Assembly: GCF_016864235.1 (NCBI RefSeq)
Contig: NZ_CP045732.1
Coordinates: forward strand, 682,001-746,000
DNA length: 64,000 nt
Source: Legionella sp. MW5194
GTDB taxonomy: Bacteria; Pseudomonadota; Gammaproteobacteria; Legionellales; Legionellaceae
Direction: 5' to 3'
The position numbers were made by a program, and so were the translations under genes. The notes beneath the pieces were generated by a model. That model had not been told where the DNA came from. It made no database searches and saw only the letters and a list, made by a program, of their open reading frames with translations. The first letter of the stretch is position 1. Every line of letters starts with the position of its first letter. This document shows positions 8,176-18,139 of this stretch, one piece after another.

Positions 8176-8627
8176 TCAGCGGCAAGTATTTTGCGGTCTT
8201 GTAACCCGGGCACTGCGGGTCACCACCGACTGCTCATTCCTGCCCTCAAAGAAGCCGGGATAGGTTTTAATGCTGTGCCGTAAAGGGGACAGGTCACGTC
8301 TCGGTTGTTTTCCTTCCACATGCTGCTGTCCATAATCCTGCGCGGCTTTATAGAGGTGTAAAAGAAACGGTTTGTTGGTTTGACATGCCGGGCAACACGG
8401 AATTAAACAAGTATAAAAATCGTCAGCCAGTGCCAGGGTTTTTCCCCTGAAACAGGGGGTTTGACGTTTTTCACGGTCGCTTTGGAGTGATTGCCATAAA
8501 ATTCCTGGCGATGATAAGGGTATAAATAGGTGTTACACACATCCGATACGGTTAACTGCTTGCCGTGAACAAGAAACAGCTTGGCGAGCATGCGGCTGTA
8601 GGATTTTTCCGTGCAGCGTTTTAACAC
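8176..8627 (-). pseudogene. frameshifted orphan gene
   Basis: The frame from 8627 (MLKRCTEKSYSRMLAK...) runs to about 8450 and then continues naturally in another frame as CFRGKTLALADDFY...CCPACQTNKPFLLHLYKAAQ down to TGA at 8176. The joined product would be about 145 residues, basic, with a CCxxC cluster. I do not recognise it. The frame change looks like a decay mutation in the PPVSG/CFRGK region near 8445. Confidence 0.4.
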
Positions 8628-8826
8628 TTAAATACCCGCGAGAGGAGATGGGGGCCTTTGTGTATCTAAGTCCTGTATAAGGGAGGCGGTGAGCATATCA
8701 ATCAGATAAATCAGAGAATTCATTGGCAATAAAATTTTTCTTGGCTTCCCAGCCACAAAATATCGTCCATTGGTTTATATGTTACGGAGTGCATTAGAAT
8801 GCTCTACAAAATCAGTGGAGATAGAC

Positions 8827-10245
8827 ATGCCATCAAACGACGTCGATTACAAAAAAAAACTTGAACAATACGGTATCCAGTCGCATTTGATTCCGTCAGG
8901 ACTCAGTAATGAACAATACCAGGTGTTATATAAGAAATTACGAATTTTTAATCTTACAATTAAAGAGAAATGGCAGTTATTGGCCATTCTTGGTGATGAG
9001 TCAGCCTATGAGAATTTGGAAAAAAAAGACATGTTGCACGGTAATATGGCTCATTATGCTGCTTTTTCTGGCAATATTGAACGATTAAACCAGGTTCTGG
9101 CTCGAAGTCCCCAACTTTTTTGGTGGACAGATGTATATGGGTATAGTGCAGCACTTTACGCGGCCAGCTCCGGTAATCCTGACGCCTTGCAATGGGTTAA
9201 GGACAATATACCCCATATATTGGGAAGTAGCATTGTGTATTCTGCCGCAAAGACAGGTAATCCTGCCATGTTGCAATGGGTTAAGGACAATAAACCCGAT
9301 TGGCTTAAAAATGAACGATGGGGTTTTGAATTCGTTCAAGGTGCCGCCCGTTCGGGCAATCCTGATGCGTTGCTCTGGGTTAATAAGAATCTCCGGGATA
9401 TTTTACTGGCAATGGATGACAAGAAGAGGAATGATTTCCTGGAGGAGGCTGCCACTTCTGACCATGAACCTCAGCTTGGTTTGGCATTGGCACTTTGTGA
9501 TAATCCACAGGAAGTCAAGTTCGATTTAACTTCAGATAAAGAATTCGAAGAAAGGGTTGTACCTGCTTTGCTTTACACGCTTCAAACCAATTACACGCTG
9601 ACACGTATCATTTATCCATATAGCTGGTCGTCAAACAGTAAAATAGACGCGTTACTTCAAAAGAATAAGGACATCATTCTTGAACTCAATAAATTGAGCA
9701 GGGATTTTACTGTTTTATGTCAACAGGATACAGGTGCGCGCACCAGCCCCTTATCAAAAGGTGCTTTATTGACCTTGTTCAAAACGGCTGCCCAGGCTAT
9801 CTCTCCGCGCATCCCGGAAAAAGACATTCTAGCCCAGTTTAATAAAATAAATAACAACAGCAACAAATTAAAGCATGATGGGGCTTTGGAAGTGAAACAA
9901 GAAGCTTCCCGCATTAACGCCTTGGCAAACAAGTTAACGGGGATTGATAAGGGGAGGGCGCTTCTTATCAGCGAGGCTTGGGTTGAACTTAAAGCCCTTA
10001 TTCTTGAGCAGGATACCTTCATCGAAGACGACCTGAGGCAGTGGTATTTTAAATACGGTAAAACCATAAACAAGCCCATTACTCCACAGGCGAATGGTTT
10101 TTTTAAACCCGAAGAAACAAGCCCTTATGCCCTGTTGACCAGGCTCTGCGAGGCTTTTGGCTTTGACGAGAAGCGAGTAATGAATAAGCCTGAGACTAAT
10201 CACTCAGCCGGTAATGCAGAGGTGGCCGCGGCGCCACCGTGCTAA
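8827..10245 (+). CDS. ankyrin-like repeat protein, effector candidate
   Basis: This 472-residue protein has an N-terminal helical part and then ankyrin-like repeats at about residues 75-200 of the form AAxSGNPDALQWVKDN, seen three times (SGNPDALQWVKDNI, TGNPAMLQWVKDNK, SGNPDALLWVNKNL). Two of these are almost identical at DNA level, 84 bp apart (near 9172 and 9256). A lysine-rich helical C-terminal half follows. Ankyrin proteins of this size with no other domain are common Dot/Icm effectors in Legionella, which is the basis for that suggestion. I chose ATG 8827 over 8770 because GTGGAGAT precedes it. Confidence 0.65.
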   Translation: MPSNDVDYKKKLEQYGIQSHLIPSGLSNEQYQVLYKKLRIFNLTIKEKWQLLAILGDESAYENLEKKDMLHGNMAHYAAFSGNIERLNQVLARSPQLFWWTDVYGYSAALYAASSGNPDALQWVKDNIPHILGSSIVYSAAKTGNPAMLQWVKDNKPDWLKNERWGFEFVQGAARSGNPDALLWVNKNLRDILLAMDDKKRNDFLEEAATSDHEPQLGLALALCDNPQEVKFDLTSDKEFEERVVPALLYTLQTNYTLTRIIYPYSWSSNSKIDALLQKNKDIILELNKLSRDFTVLCQQDTGARTSPLSKGALLTLFKTAAQAISPRIPEKDILAQFNKINNNSNKLKHDGALEVKQEASRINALANKLTGIDKGRALLISEAWVELKALILEQDTFIEDDLRQWYFKYGKTINKPITPQANGFFKPEETSPYALLTRLCEAFGFDEKRVMNKPETNHSAGNAEVAAAPPC

Positions 10246-10438
10246 GCCGAAGTTCAGCGTGCAGCCTGAGTCACTGTGGAAAGCTGCCTTAGGTCAGCTT
10301 ATTGCGGTCTTGGAAAACGACCGTTTTTGAGACTAATCATTCATTCATGACTTGTTACTCGCGAAGTAGTGATAAAGACAAATATGTAATGGTTATGAAG
10401 GTAAAGTCAGTGCCGATGCAGCAGGAATTATTGCAACG

Positions 10439-10708
10439 TTGTTAGTGCTTTGCAGTCTCTCGAATAGTACACGCGAAGTCCGGTTTACTTGTGCCTATCA
10501 CCTTTTGTATTTCGTAGCACAGTATCCTGAGGCTGCGGCAATCTTTGCAGCTATTGATAACGAATGCCTCGAAAGAGGGTTTACTAAAGCGTATTTTCCC
10601 CGGTTCATGATTTTGTTTCATTGGTGTTTTAATGAGGCAAAGCAGCAAAGGAAGGTGTTCTATGTGGATCAGCATCGTGGCTATTTACTTTATTGGCTTC
10701 GTACTTGA
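10439..10708 (+). CDS. doubtful small orphan gene
   Basis: The frame reads naturally from about 10395 (GYEGKVSADAAGIIATLLVL...) to 10708, but there is no ATG; the only start is a TTG at 10439, inside the apparently conserved stretch. It may be the 3' part of a gene whose 5' end has decayed. I do not recognise the product. Confidence 0.3.
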   Translation: MLVLCSLSNSTREVRFTCAYHLLYFVAQYPEAAAIFAAIDNECLERGFTKAYFPRFMILFHWCFNEAKQQRKVFYVDQHRGYLLYWLRT

Positions 10709-10856
10709 AGTGTATACATCCCATTGGCAGCAGTGGGATTGAGGCAATTAAACGGTTGACTCAGGGGTGGATATCTTTTCATTGAACGCGAATATTAAAC
10801 GGTGTTCATCTTAAAGCCTTTACTATGGCCCTTTATTTCGTAACCGAAAAAATTCT

Positions 10857-11081
10857 TTGGAGCAATTTTCAGAATGTTACTTTAAGCATTACGGTGACAA
10901 GGGGCACACTTATTTTGGCACCGGCGGTTTAAACAATTTTTGCAATGACTTGATTCACAGAAAAGACCGCTACAGTCGATTTAAACCATTTATTTTCCAT
11001 TGGCCTATTACCAATCCAGCGTGGTTTCAGGGAGTGGAGCTTAAAGACACGGAGAACAAAATCAGATACACCGCAGTCTAA
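10857..11081 (+). CDS. doubtful orphan fragment
   Basis: A 74-residue frame beginning with TTG, rich in aromatic residues (FKHYGDKGHTYFGTGG, RFKPFIFHWPITNPAWFQ). There is no good ribosome binding site or ATG. It may be a remnant; I do not recognise it. The stretch 10709-11256 otherwise holds no gene that I can support. Confidence 0.25.
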   Translation: MEQFSECYFKHYGDKGHTYFGTGGLNNFCNDLIHRKDRYSRFKPFIFHWPITNPAWFQGVELKDTENKIRYTAV

Positions 11082-11256
11082 GATTGTGAAGTCGATTTGA
11101 ATTGGATAAATGCAATACGCTGTCTAAATCATGCTTCAATGAGTAGAGAAGCATCTATCTGAGAAAACAGAGGTATTTTTGAGCCATTTAAACAGGTAAT
11201 GGCATTATCAAATCTTGAAATATAGAACCTAGTACTATACAATATAAAGAAGAGGT

Positions 11257-11640
11257 ATGTCCGTGCGTGTATTTAAAAATAAGTGGTTTGATCGATTTTG
11301 CGGAAAACAGCTTATTGATGATGAAATGCTATGCGCACTCGTGAAAGAGATTGAAGCAAACCATATTGATGTTGATTATGGTGGCTCAGTTATAAAACAA
11401 AGAATGGCTCGAAAAAATCAAGGTAAATCCGGCGGTTATCGGTGCATTATATTGTATCGAATGCAAGATAAAGTGTTCTTTGTCTATGGATTTGCAAAAA
11501 ATAACAAAGACAATATAAGCGACGAAGAGGTTAATGGGTTTAAGGCTTTGGCCTCCCAATTACTTGAATTATCAAATGAGGCTTTGAAAAAGTTAATTGA
11601 AGCAAAGGTTCTTATTGAGGTGCCATATGACAAAGAGTAA
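11257..11640 (+). CDS. RelE-type toxin (type II TA)
   Basis: This 127-residue protein fits the RelE-like toxin family in which a core VRVFKNKWFDRFC...QRMARKNQGKSGGYRCIILY precedes a strand VFFVYGFAKNNKDNI and a C-terminal helix. These act as ribosome-dependent mRNA interferases. The antitoxin gene follows with a 14-bp overlap. The family member here is distinct from the HigB at 1088, being longer and with the GGYR motif. ATG preference is unclear; the GTG/ATG region at 11257 follows AAGAAGAGGT. Confidence 0.75.
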   Translation: MSVRVFKNKWFDRFCGKQLIDDEMLCALVKEIEANHIDVDYGGSVIKQRMARKNQGKSGGYRCIILYRMQDKVFFVYGFAKNNKDNISDEEVNGFKALASQLLELSNEALKKLIEAKVLIEVPYDKE

Positions 11641-11953
11641 CAAAACCTATAAAAGTGATGTGTTTGAAGCCATCCATGAAACGGCCAATGATTTATTCGA
11701 GGCCGGTATCATTACTAAACAGACGATGCGTCAATTTGACAAATCCTGTTTAACGGAAATACACGAATTTACGCCACAAGCGATTATCGCTCTGCGCGAG
11801 CGAGAAAGAGTGAGTCAGCCTATTTTTGCACATTGCCTAAATCTGTCTAAAGACATAATTAGCCAATGGGAGAGGGGGATTAAAAAACCTTCTGGTGCTT
11901 CGCTAAAGCTGCTTGCTCTTATTGAAAAAAAGGGCCTGGATGCTATTTTGTAG
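11627..11953 (+). CDS. HTH antitoxin partner
   Basis: This 108-residue protein has a C-terminal XRE helix-turn-helix (LRERERVSQPIFAHCLNLSK, then ISQWERGIKKPSGASLKLL), the layout of antitoxins paired with the RelE toxin type upstream. I chose ATG 11627, which overlaps the toxin stop by 14 bp, over the upstream in-frame start at 11597. It should neutralise the toxin and autoregulate the pair. Confidence 0.75.
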   Translation: MTKSNKTYKSDVFEAIHETANDLFEAGIITKQTMRQFDKSCLTEIHEFTPQAIIALRERERVSQPIFAHCLNLSKDIISQWERGIKKPSGASLKLLALIEKKGLDAIL

Positions 11954-12063
11954 AGCGTGAAAAGTAAATTTCCCCATATGGATTTGGCAATGAGCCTCTT
12001 ACTACGGTCAGATATAGGATAAGCTCGCCGTACTTAATTAGCGCAATGTATGGATTCTTGCCG

Positions 12064-12555
12064 CTAACAATCAGATAAATCACCATTAGGCAGCACCGTA
12101 TTACATAGTATTTTAGCTGATTTTAATTGTTCTTCTGAAATATTAGAATTATATAAATTGGCTTCGGTAAAATTAACTCCGGATACATCTGTTCCTGTGA
12201 AATTAGACCCAGTCAAGTTTGTTGCTACAAATGCCGCATTTTTTAAGTTGGAAAAACTGAAATCACTGTAAGATAAATCAAAATATGAAATATTGGATAC
12301 CATTCCCTTACAATTTTTAAAATTAGAAAACTGATGGTTAGCATTCATCGAAGAAAATGAAGAACGAATAAAGTTGGACTGCTCAATGTTTAAAGAACCA
12401 GAATGGTTGGTCTCTAAAAAATCTACGCTACTGAGATCACATTTTATACAATGACCAGTTAATTTAAACTGCTCTACATCTTTAGGAATTGATACACTGT
12501 TAGCCGATGTATACAGAAATATAAGCGCAATAGACAGATTTAGTTTTTTACTCAT
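12064..12555 (-). CDS. exported pentapeptide-repeat protein
   Basis: The protein starts with a signal peptide (MSKKLNLSIALIFLYTSANSVS) and continues with at least a dozen pentapeptide-type repeats, A/S-(N/D)-(L/F)-xx (for example FDLSYSDFSFSNLKNAAFVA), which fold as a right-handed beta helix. Two CxxC-like cysteines near residues 37-40 and two near the C terminus could form disulfides after export. ATG 12555 follows AAGGAATTATTC and is preferred to 12582. Function is not predictable; Legionella has many exported or secreted members of this family. Confidence 0.75.
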   Translation of the reverse strand: MSKKLNLSIALIFLYTSANSVSIPKDVEQFKLTGHCIKCDLSSVDFLETNHSGSLNIEQSNFIRSSFSSMNANHQFSNFKNCKGMVSNISYFDLSYSDFSFSNLKNAAFVATNLTGSNFTGTDVSGVNFTEANLYNSNISEEQLKSAKILCNTVLPNGDLSDC

Positions 12556-12747
12556 GAATAATTCCTTCATTCTTAAATTCATGAGATTGTATTTATTTTT
12601 TCAGTAATTGCTAGGTGTAATATCAATTATGGGTAATCCCACCACCATTAAATCCGGGGGCACGAATAAGAACAGAACACGTAACCTTCCGCTCGTTTAT
12701 GTTCATACCGCTGCCGACCGGGTAGTTAGGAAAGATCCCAAGGATAC

Positions 12748-13758
12748 TCAACTCTGGAGTGAGGTGTTCATTCCCGGAGCGTCCATGCTTGATTGTTCAG
12801 CATGCCGCATTTTAAAGAAACCGGCGTATTGCATAACCATTTTGAGAAGATCGTGATTAGCCCCGTCTTTGAAAAATAAATGGCCTGGGTTAGGGTTGGA
12901 TTTATCCGCCTGGTTATCGCCAACTATGGCTAAGAATTGCAAGGAGGGAGCAAGCGCTGCGCTTTGCAATAGAGTATGAATTTCTTTCAATCGCGCAAGG
13001 CTTTCCTGATGAATCCTGGCCATCTCATCGGGCGAGGGGGTTGCAATGTAAAACTCAGGCATGTATACCGCCCTGTATTCTTCGAGAGCGTTCAAAAACA
13101 TCGGTACGTTTTCAAGGTGTTCGGAAATGGTTTGACCAATCAGGCGAATTAAATCAAGTACAGGATCCAGATTGCCATTGCGCAAGGATTCAATTGCATG
13201 CTCAATTTGTTCAAAAGAAACAGAATCCCTTAATCTGGTAAAATCGTTGACTTGCCTTTTGTCAAGCGCAGGCATAGGGACTTGATAAATCGCTTCCATA
13301 AGTAAAGAAATAATATAATTTCTATTTTCAGTGCTTTTCTCTTCTTGAGTTTGCTCAGTTGCAATCGTTAATTCCGTTTTTAATTGAGCAGAAATGGCTT
13401 TTAATCGTGCCAGGTTTGTTTGATGAGATTCAATAAGTTGTGCTGGCTTATGAGTATAATAGTTAACTGGTCTATGGCGCGCCGCATCATAAGCAAGCTG
13501 GTATTGATATAAATGTTCATGAAAGACAGCAACATCTTTTTCGATTTTCTTAATGGATTTATCAATTTTTTCAAGAAGTGAAAGCATGGGGTTGATATCG
13601 CCGGCATCCAATGCGCCCATGGCTTTTTTAATTATCTTTGCACCGTCATACCCGTACAGAGTATTTTCACGCCATTCATGCCCTTCGGCAACGTAGTGTT
13701 TAAATCGCGTAGTGACCAGCGCTTCGTTAAGTAATTGAGCAATAAGTTCTCTGTTCAT
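12748..13758 (-). CDS. orphan protein with an internal duplication, effector-like
   Basis: This 336-residue helical soluble protein contains two related halves. The first runs through AMGALDAGDINPMLSLLEKI, a LYQYQLAYD segment and ESHQTNLARLKAISAQL; the second through AIESLRNGNLDPVLDLIRLI, ALEEYRAVY and HQESLARLKEIHTLL. Each unit is about 130 residues. A distinct C-terminal tail follows. I do not recognise the family. ATG 13758 follows AAGGAAGAACC and is preferred to 13785. The make-up fits orphan Dot/Icm effectors, but that is inference. Confidence 0.65.
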   Translation of the reverse strand: MNRELIAQLLNEALVTTRFKHYVAEGHEWRENTLYGYDGAKIIKKAMGALDAGDINPMLSLLEKIDKSIKKIEKDVAVFHEHLYQYQLAYDAARHRPVNYYTHKPAQLIESHQTNLARLKAISAQLKTELTIATEQTQEEKSTENRNYIISLLMEAIYQVPMPALDKRQVNDFTRLRDSVSFEQIEHAIESLRNGNLDPVLDLIRLIGQTISEHLENVPMFLNALEEYRAVYMPEFYIATPSPDEMARIHQESLARLKEIHTLLQSAALAPSLQFLAIVGDNQADKSNPNPGHLFFKDGANHDLLKMVMQYAGFFKMRHAEQSSMDAPGMNTSLQS

Positions 13759-14102
13759 TGGTTCTTCCTTATAATCTAAGAGCATTTATTGTACTAAATG
13801 AATATTAAGTAATCATTATGTGGGCATGTGAGGCAAAAACATGGAACAAAACGAGCATGGCATTTCCACTTGTCCCTGGCTGTAAATGCGGACGCACCTG
13901 CGGTAACCAACTGGCAATGCTATCCAATAGAAAGTTGCTCGTTGTAATGTCAATGGGGCTTTCATGGCCAATAGCAAGTCAGCCATTTTCAAAACCACGG
14001 TCGTTTAAAAATTTGAAATTGCTTAACTTTATTGCAGTATTATGAAAAAATTGGCTGCAATGAACGAATTTGAACGCGTTTGGATATTAAGGATTGACAG
14101 CT
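13759..14102. other. intergenic stretch, possible remnant
   Basis: No gene is secure here. The reverse strand between about 13810 and 13990 has an open reading stretch with natural composition (SPIDITTSNFLLDSIASWLP...) interrupted by stops, so a decayed gene is possible. Confidence 0.3.
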
Positions 14103-15635
14103 ATGCTCCGTACAAGGTCCACCAACGATTTACCGCCTAAAGCAAAATTGCAAGCTGACATAATGGCTTCGGAAGTAAAACAATCGCTAAAATCAGACAA
14201 TGCTTTCTGCGAGTTAACTTACCGTAAAAAGCCATGGTTATTTGGATTTTTTGGGGAAAAAGACGGCACCAGTGATGCAAAATATTACAGTTTAAAAAGT
14301 GAAATAACGGCGTTCGCGAGTGAATATTATCGTCTCTTTACCGATGGTCATAGTCCAAAATACCGTTCTGTCTATACTAGACGACGCGCTTTAGTATTTG
14401 GCACCTACAGCACGCACTATCACCTGTTTGATGATTATGTTTCAGAAGGCTTTATTACTCAAAAAATTGAGAATGCGCTTACTCTTGAACAAGTTTTTAT
14501 TTTTCTGAGGTCTTTGACAAAATACGATGTCCCATTTAGCGGGCCATACGTCTGGTTCTATTACGGTGAGGTTGATAAGAAAAACCATTGTGCCCATGCC
14601 AGAAAACAAATCAATGAGTGGTATGAACGTGCAATTCAGAGTACCCATGAAAAATTGGATCCCTATAAAAGGGTGATGGAGGAAAGCGGTTTCCTGGCGC
14701 TTAAAGCGAAGTTTTTGGATTATCTGGAAAAAATAAAACAGGCGTCTTTGTTAATGTTAGCGGAATATGAAACTGAGATTACCCAGGAGTGCAATTTTTC
14801 TGCTTACGAAATAAATGAAAAGTTGAGAGCATATTATAACTCCACGTTGGAGGACTTTTGTCAGAAGCAACTCGATCCCATTAAGGTTGAACTGATAAAA
14901 AACTATGAACATTACTTATTAAAAAACGGTCTACCTGAAATTATGGCAGTAAGTTACGCTTTGGGTGAATGGAGTTTTAAAGCGCGTGATATTCTTGTTG
15001 ATACCAAAGAGTATAAGATTTTAAAAATTGATCACGAACGTTGCCTATGGGAAATTAGTCATAGTTTATTAGTCGATATTGGTCTGTATGAGCCAAAGAG
15101 TAGGGCAGCCATTACTAATCACCAATCCCTTTCATCCCAGGATATTGATGAGTTTCCCAAGCGAACCAATCCTCCCCGGTTTTGGCCTTCCCGTGAGGAT
15201 GATAATTTTTACCCGGATTGGTTCCATAAGTTGCTTGACCAGGAAGAATTTAAAAAGCGAGCTTACACAACCTGGCTTGCTATCGTAGTCACGCCTGATC
15301 AAACGATTCGTTCACTGGGAACGCTTTTTTTTAAACCAAGCTACAGCGAAAAGATCATTGAACATGTTGTTAGGCGTAAAAATAATTTGTTGAGAGCACT
15401 CAAGCATTCAAAACAATTTGCTGAATTTATGATGCTTATCCCAGAGACAGAAATCGAATGCTTAGTTAAAGCACATAATAAACGTTGGCATAAAAACAAG
15501 GATGTTTGTGTTCCTCTGGAGGGTATGAAGCAACTTTTATCCGAGCTTAAAGATGATTTACAGCGGAGAAAAAACAAGTGTGATTCATCCATTAACCATC
15601 TCTACACCATCGAAGCACCGAGGTTATATAAGTAA
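14103..15635 (+). CDS. large orphan protein, effector-like
   Basis: I do not recognise this 510-residue protein. It is soluble, rich in aromatic and charged residues, with long helices in the middle (about residues 180-280) and no signal peptide or membrane segment. ATG 14103 follows AAGGATTGACAGCT. It ends 11 bp before the first IS21 copy, so the insertion left it intact but may affect its transcript end. Its chromosomal neighbour before the IS21-borne insertion would have been the 1083-residue gene now at 54815. Confidence 0.6.
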   Translation: MLRTRSTNDLPPKAKLQADIMASEVKQSLKSDNAFCELTYRKKPWLFGFFGEKDGTSDAKYYSLKSEITAFASEYYRLFTDGHSPKYRSVYTRRRALVFGTYSTHYHLFDDYVSEGFITQKIENALTLEQVFIFLRSLTKYDVPFSGPYVWFYYGEVDKKNHCAHARKQINEWYERAIQSTHEKLDPYKRVMEESGFLALKAKFLDYLEKIKQASLLMLAEYETEITQECNFSAYEINEKLRAYYNSTLEDFCQKQLDPIKVELIKNYEHYLLKNGLPEIMAVSYALGEWSFKARDILVDTKEYKILKIDHERCLWEISHSLLVDIGLYEPKSRAAITNHQSLSSQDIDEFPKRTNPPRFWPSREDDNFYPDWFHKLLDQEEFKKRAYTTWLAIVVTPDQTIRSLGTLFFKPSYSEKIIEHVVRRKNNLLRALKHSKQFAEFMMLIPETEIECLVKAHNKRWHKNKDVCVPLEGMKQLLSELKDDLQRRKNKCDSSINHLYTIEAPRLYK

Positions 15636-15858
15636 AACGCCGGTGCTGTCATTCAGCACCCTAATGGGACCACTTTGTCATCACCTAAAGGGACCACCCC
15701 ATTAGCACTTAATGGGACCACCTAGTCATCACATAAAGGGACCGGGCTGTCAGCAGCTAAAGGGACCACCCCACCTATCAAACTTTGGTTAAAAATGAAC
15801 ATAATTTTTCTCTGTTTATTCATAAATGGGGAAATGGATGTCAAACCGGAGATTTGAG

Positions 15859-17367
15859 ATGCACGAATATATCATTATTATTAGCCAATTGCGTCAAGGC
15901 GCTACGCTCAGAGGGCTGTCCCGTGACAAACTTGCCGATAGAAAAACGCTTAGGAGGGTGCGTGACATTGCGATAGAGCAAGGCTGGTTAGAAAAGGATA
16001 AGTCAATCCCCACAGAACAGGAACTGGCGTTATTTTTTGAAAAGAGCAGTGCCAATAGCTTTTTGAGCATACAGCCATACCGGGTGAAGATTGAAGAATG
16101 GACCAGACAGGGCGTTCAGGCCAGCACTATCTATGCTCATTTACAACGAGAACATGGTTTTAAAAGTAGTTATAGCGTTGTTCAACGCTATATCAAGTCT
16201 TACAAGGAAAAACAACGAGCGGTCACCACGATATTAGAGTTTAAACCGGGCGAATCAGCACAGGTTGACTTTGGGCAAGGACCTAAAATTACTGATGGCA
16301 AAGGAGAGGAACAGAAGACCTGGATCTTTGTGATGGTGCTCTCCTGGAGCCGTCATATGTATGCAGAAATGGTCTTACATCAGGATGTTGAGACATGGCT
16401 TGCCTGCCATCGGCGTGCCTTTGAATGGTTTAATGGTGTTCCAGAAAAAATAATTATAGATAACGCGAAGTGTGCGATTACGAAAGCTTGTTACCACAAC
16501 CCTTGCGTTCAAAAGGCATATGGGGAGTGCGCATCAGGCTATGGTTTTATTATTTCCCCATGTCCTCCGTATGATCCCCAGAAAAAAGGCCGAGTTGAAT
16601 CCGGGGTTAAGTACGTTAAAAACCGCTTTGTTCCACTGCGCCAGTTTAGAAGCTTAAACGATGCGAACGAGCAGTTAAAGATCTGGTTAATACAAGAGGC
16701 TGGCGCGCGCAACCACGGCACTACTCATGAAAAGCCTTTGGTTCTATTTGAAATTGAACAACCTCTTCTTAAAAAACTGCCTAACCATCCGCCCGAGTTT
16801 GCGGCGTGGGAAAAGGTCAAGCTTCATGGTGATTGCCATGTGCAATACAAGAAATGCCGATATTCAGGTCCATATCGCCTCGCACGGCAAGAGCTTTGGC
16901 TTAGAGCAACGGATACAACTATCCGACTGTATTTCAATCATCAACTGGTAGCACTCCATCCGAAACTCGAAATACCAGGCACCAAACATACAATACCAGA
17001 ACACCTTCCACCGAATGCTTTGGCTTACTCGATGCGAGATGCCCAGTGGTGCCTAAAGCAAGCACATGAAGTTGGAAGCCAATGCGTGATTGCTATTGAG
17101 GGACTATTAAATGATTCAGTCGTAGATTATCTTCGGGCTGCACAAAGCATTCTCGGTCTTAGGAAAAAATATGGCGATGACCGTCTGGAGGCTGCTTGCC
17201 ATAGAGCGCTTGTTTTTCAAAGCGTGCATTATAAAACAATCAAGACGATGCTAGAGGTTGGGGCTGAAAAGCAAGCCTTACCGCATGAGGAAGAACCGAC
17301 AACATTGGCCAAACCCTATTCGGTAGGGGGAAAGTTCTGCCGGAATACGTCCCACTTATTACACTAA
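15859..17367 (+). CDS. istA: IS21 transposase IstA
   Basis: IstA is the DDE transposase of IS21. The N-terminal region has helix-turn-helix segments (LRGLSRDKLADRKTLRRVRD). The rve-type catalytic core shows AQVDFGQGP with the first aspartate, IIDNAKCAI with the second, and PQKKGRVESGVKY with the glutamate. ATG 15859 follows CGGAGATTTGAG; an upstream in-frame ATG at 15826 is less well placed. The protein is identical in all three copies. Confidence 0.95.
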   Translation: MHEYIIIISQLRQGATLRGLSRDKLADRKTLRRVRDIAIEQGWLEKDKSIPTEQELALFFEKSSANSFLSIQPYRVKIEEWTRQGVQASTIYAHLQREHGFKSSYSVVQRYIKSYKEKQRAVTTILEFKPGESAQVDFGQGPKITDGKGEEQKTWIFVMVLSWSRHMYAEMVLHQDVETWLACHRRAFEWFNGVPEKIIIDNAKCAITKACYHNPCVQKAYGECASGYGFIISPCPPYDPQKKGRVESGVKYVKNRFVPLRQFRSLNDANEQLKIWLIQEAGARNHGTTHEKPLVLFEIEQPLLKKLPNHPPEFAAWEKVKLHGDCHVQYKKCRYSGPYRLARQELWLRATDTTIRLYFNHQLVALHPKLEIPGTKHTIPEHLPPNALAYSMRDAQWCLKQAHEVGSQCVIAIEGLLNDSVVDYLRAAQSILGLRKKYGDDRLEAACHRALVFQSVHYKTIKTMLEVGAEKQALPHEEEPTTLAKPYSVGGKFCRNTSHLLH

Positions 17368-17386
17368 TACAAACAACAGGAGACAA

Positions 17387-18139
17387 ATGATGATAAACCC
17401 GATGCCCGAGCTATCTTCGCAGTTAAAACAACTACGGTTATCGCATGTTGCTGAGAACATCCCGCTGCGTAACCGTGAGTCTATAGAAAAGAAGCTAAGC
17501 TACCCTGAGTTTCTGGGATTACTGCTTCAAGATGAGTTATTAGGAAGGGAAAACAAAAAATTAAGAACACGAATGAAGCGTGCACGTATCCGTGGTGACA
17601 AGACGATAGAATCATTCGATTTTGACTTTAACCTTAAAATCAATCGCGCTCAAATACAGGAGTTAATCTCGTGTTCATTTATTGCAGAAAAAGTTCCCAT
17701 TCTCATCGTAGGACCTTGTGGAACAGGGAAATCTCATATTGCTCAAGCCATAGCTCATTGTGCGATACAAAGAGGAATCGATACACTCTGGCTTTCGCAA
17801 AATCAACTCTTTAATGAGTTGCAAGCAGCTAGAGCATCAGGTCGATTTGATAAAAAGTTCTCAGAACTGGTGAAAATGCCACTACTAATCATCGATGATT
17901 TTGGACTAAGACCATTACGCAACCCCCAGGATGAGGATTTTCACGACCTAATCTCGGAAAGATATGAGCGTGCATCAACGATCATTACATCCAATCTGGA
18001 CTTTAGCGAATGGGGTTCTGCTTTCCCTAATCGATTACTTGCTGCAGCCACTATCGATAGATTAAGACATAATTCATATCGGGTTACATTAGATGGTCCC
18101 AGTTACAGAGGAGAGCGAGAAACAAAAAAGCGAAAATAA
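17387..18139 (+). CDS. istB: IS21 helper ATPase IstB
   Basis: This 250-residue AAA+ ATPase related to DnaC has Walker A GPCGTGKSH at about residues 107-115 and Walker B PLLIIDDFG. IstB selects target DNA and stimulates IstA. It starts 19 bp after istA with the GGAG of ACAGGAGACAA in front. Identical in all three copies. Confidence 0.95.
   Translation: MMINPMPELSSQLKQLRLSHVAENIPLRNRESIEKKLSYPEFLGLLLQDELLGRENKKLRTRMKRARIRGDKTIESFDFDFNLKINRAQIQELISCSFIAEKVPILIVGPCGTGKSHIAQAIAHCAIQRGIDTLWLSQNQLFNELQAARASGRFDKKFSELVKMPLLIIDDFGLRPLRNPQDEDFHDLISERYERASTIITSNLDFSEWGSAFPNRLLAAATIDRLRHNSYRVTLDGPSYRGERETKKRK

Noticed and set aside
9085-9340. a reverse-strand gene with repeats
   Set aside because: It is a mirror of the ankyrin-like repeats of the forward gene, without a ribosome binding site.
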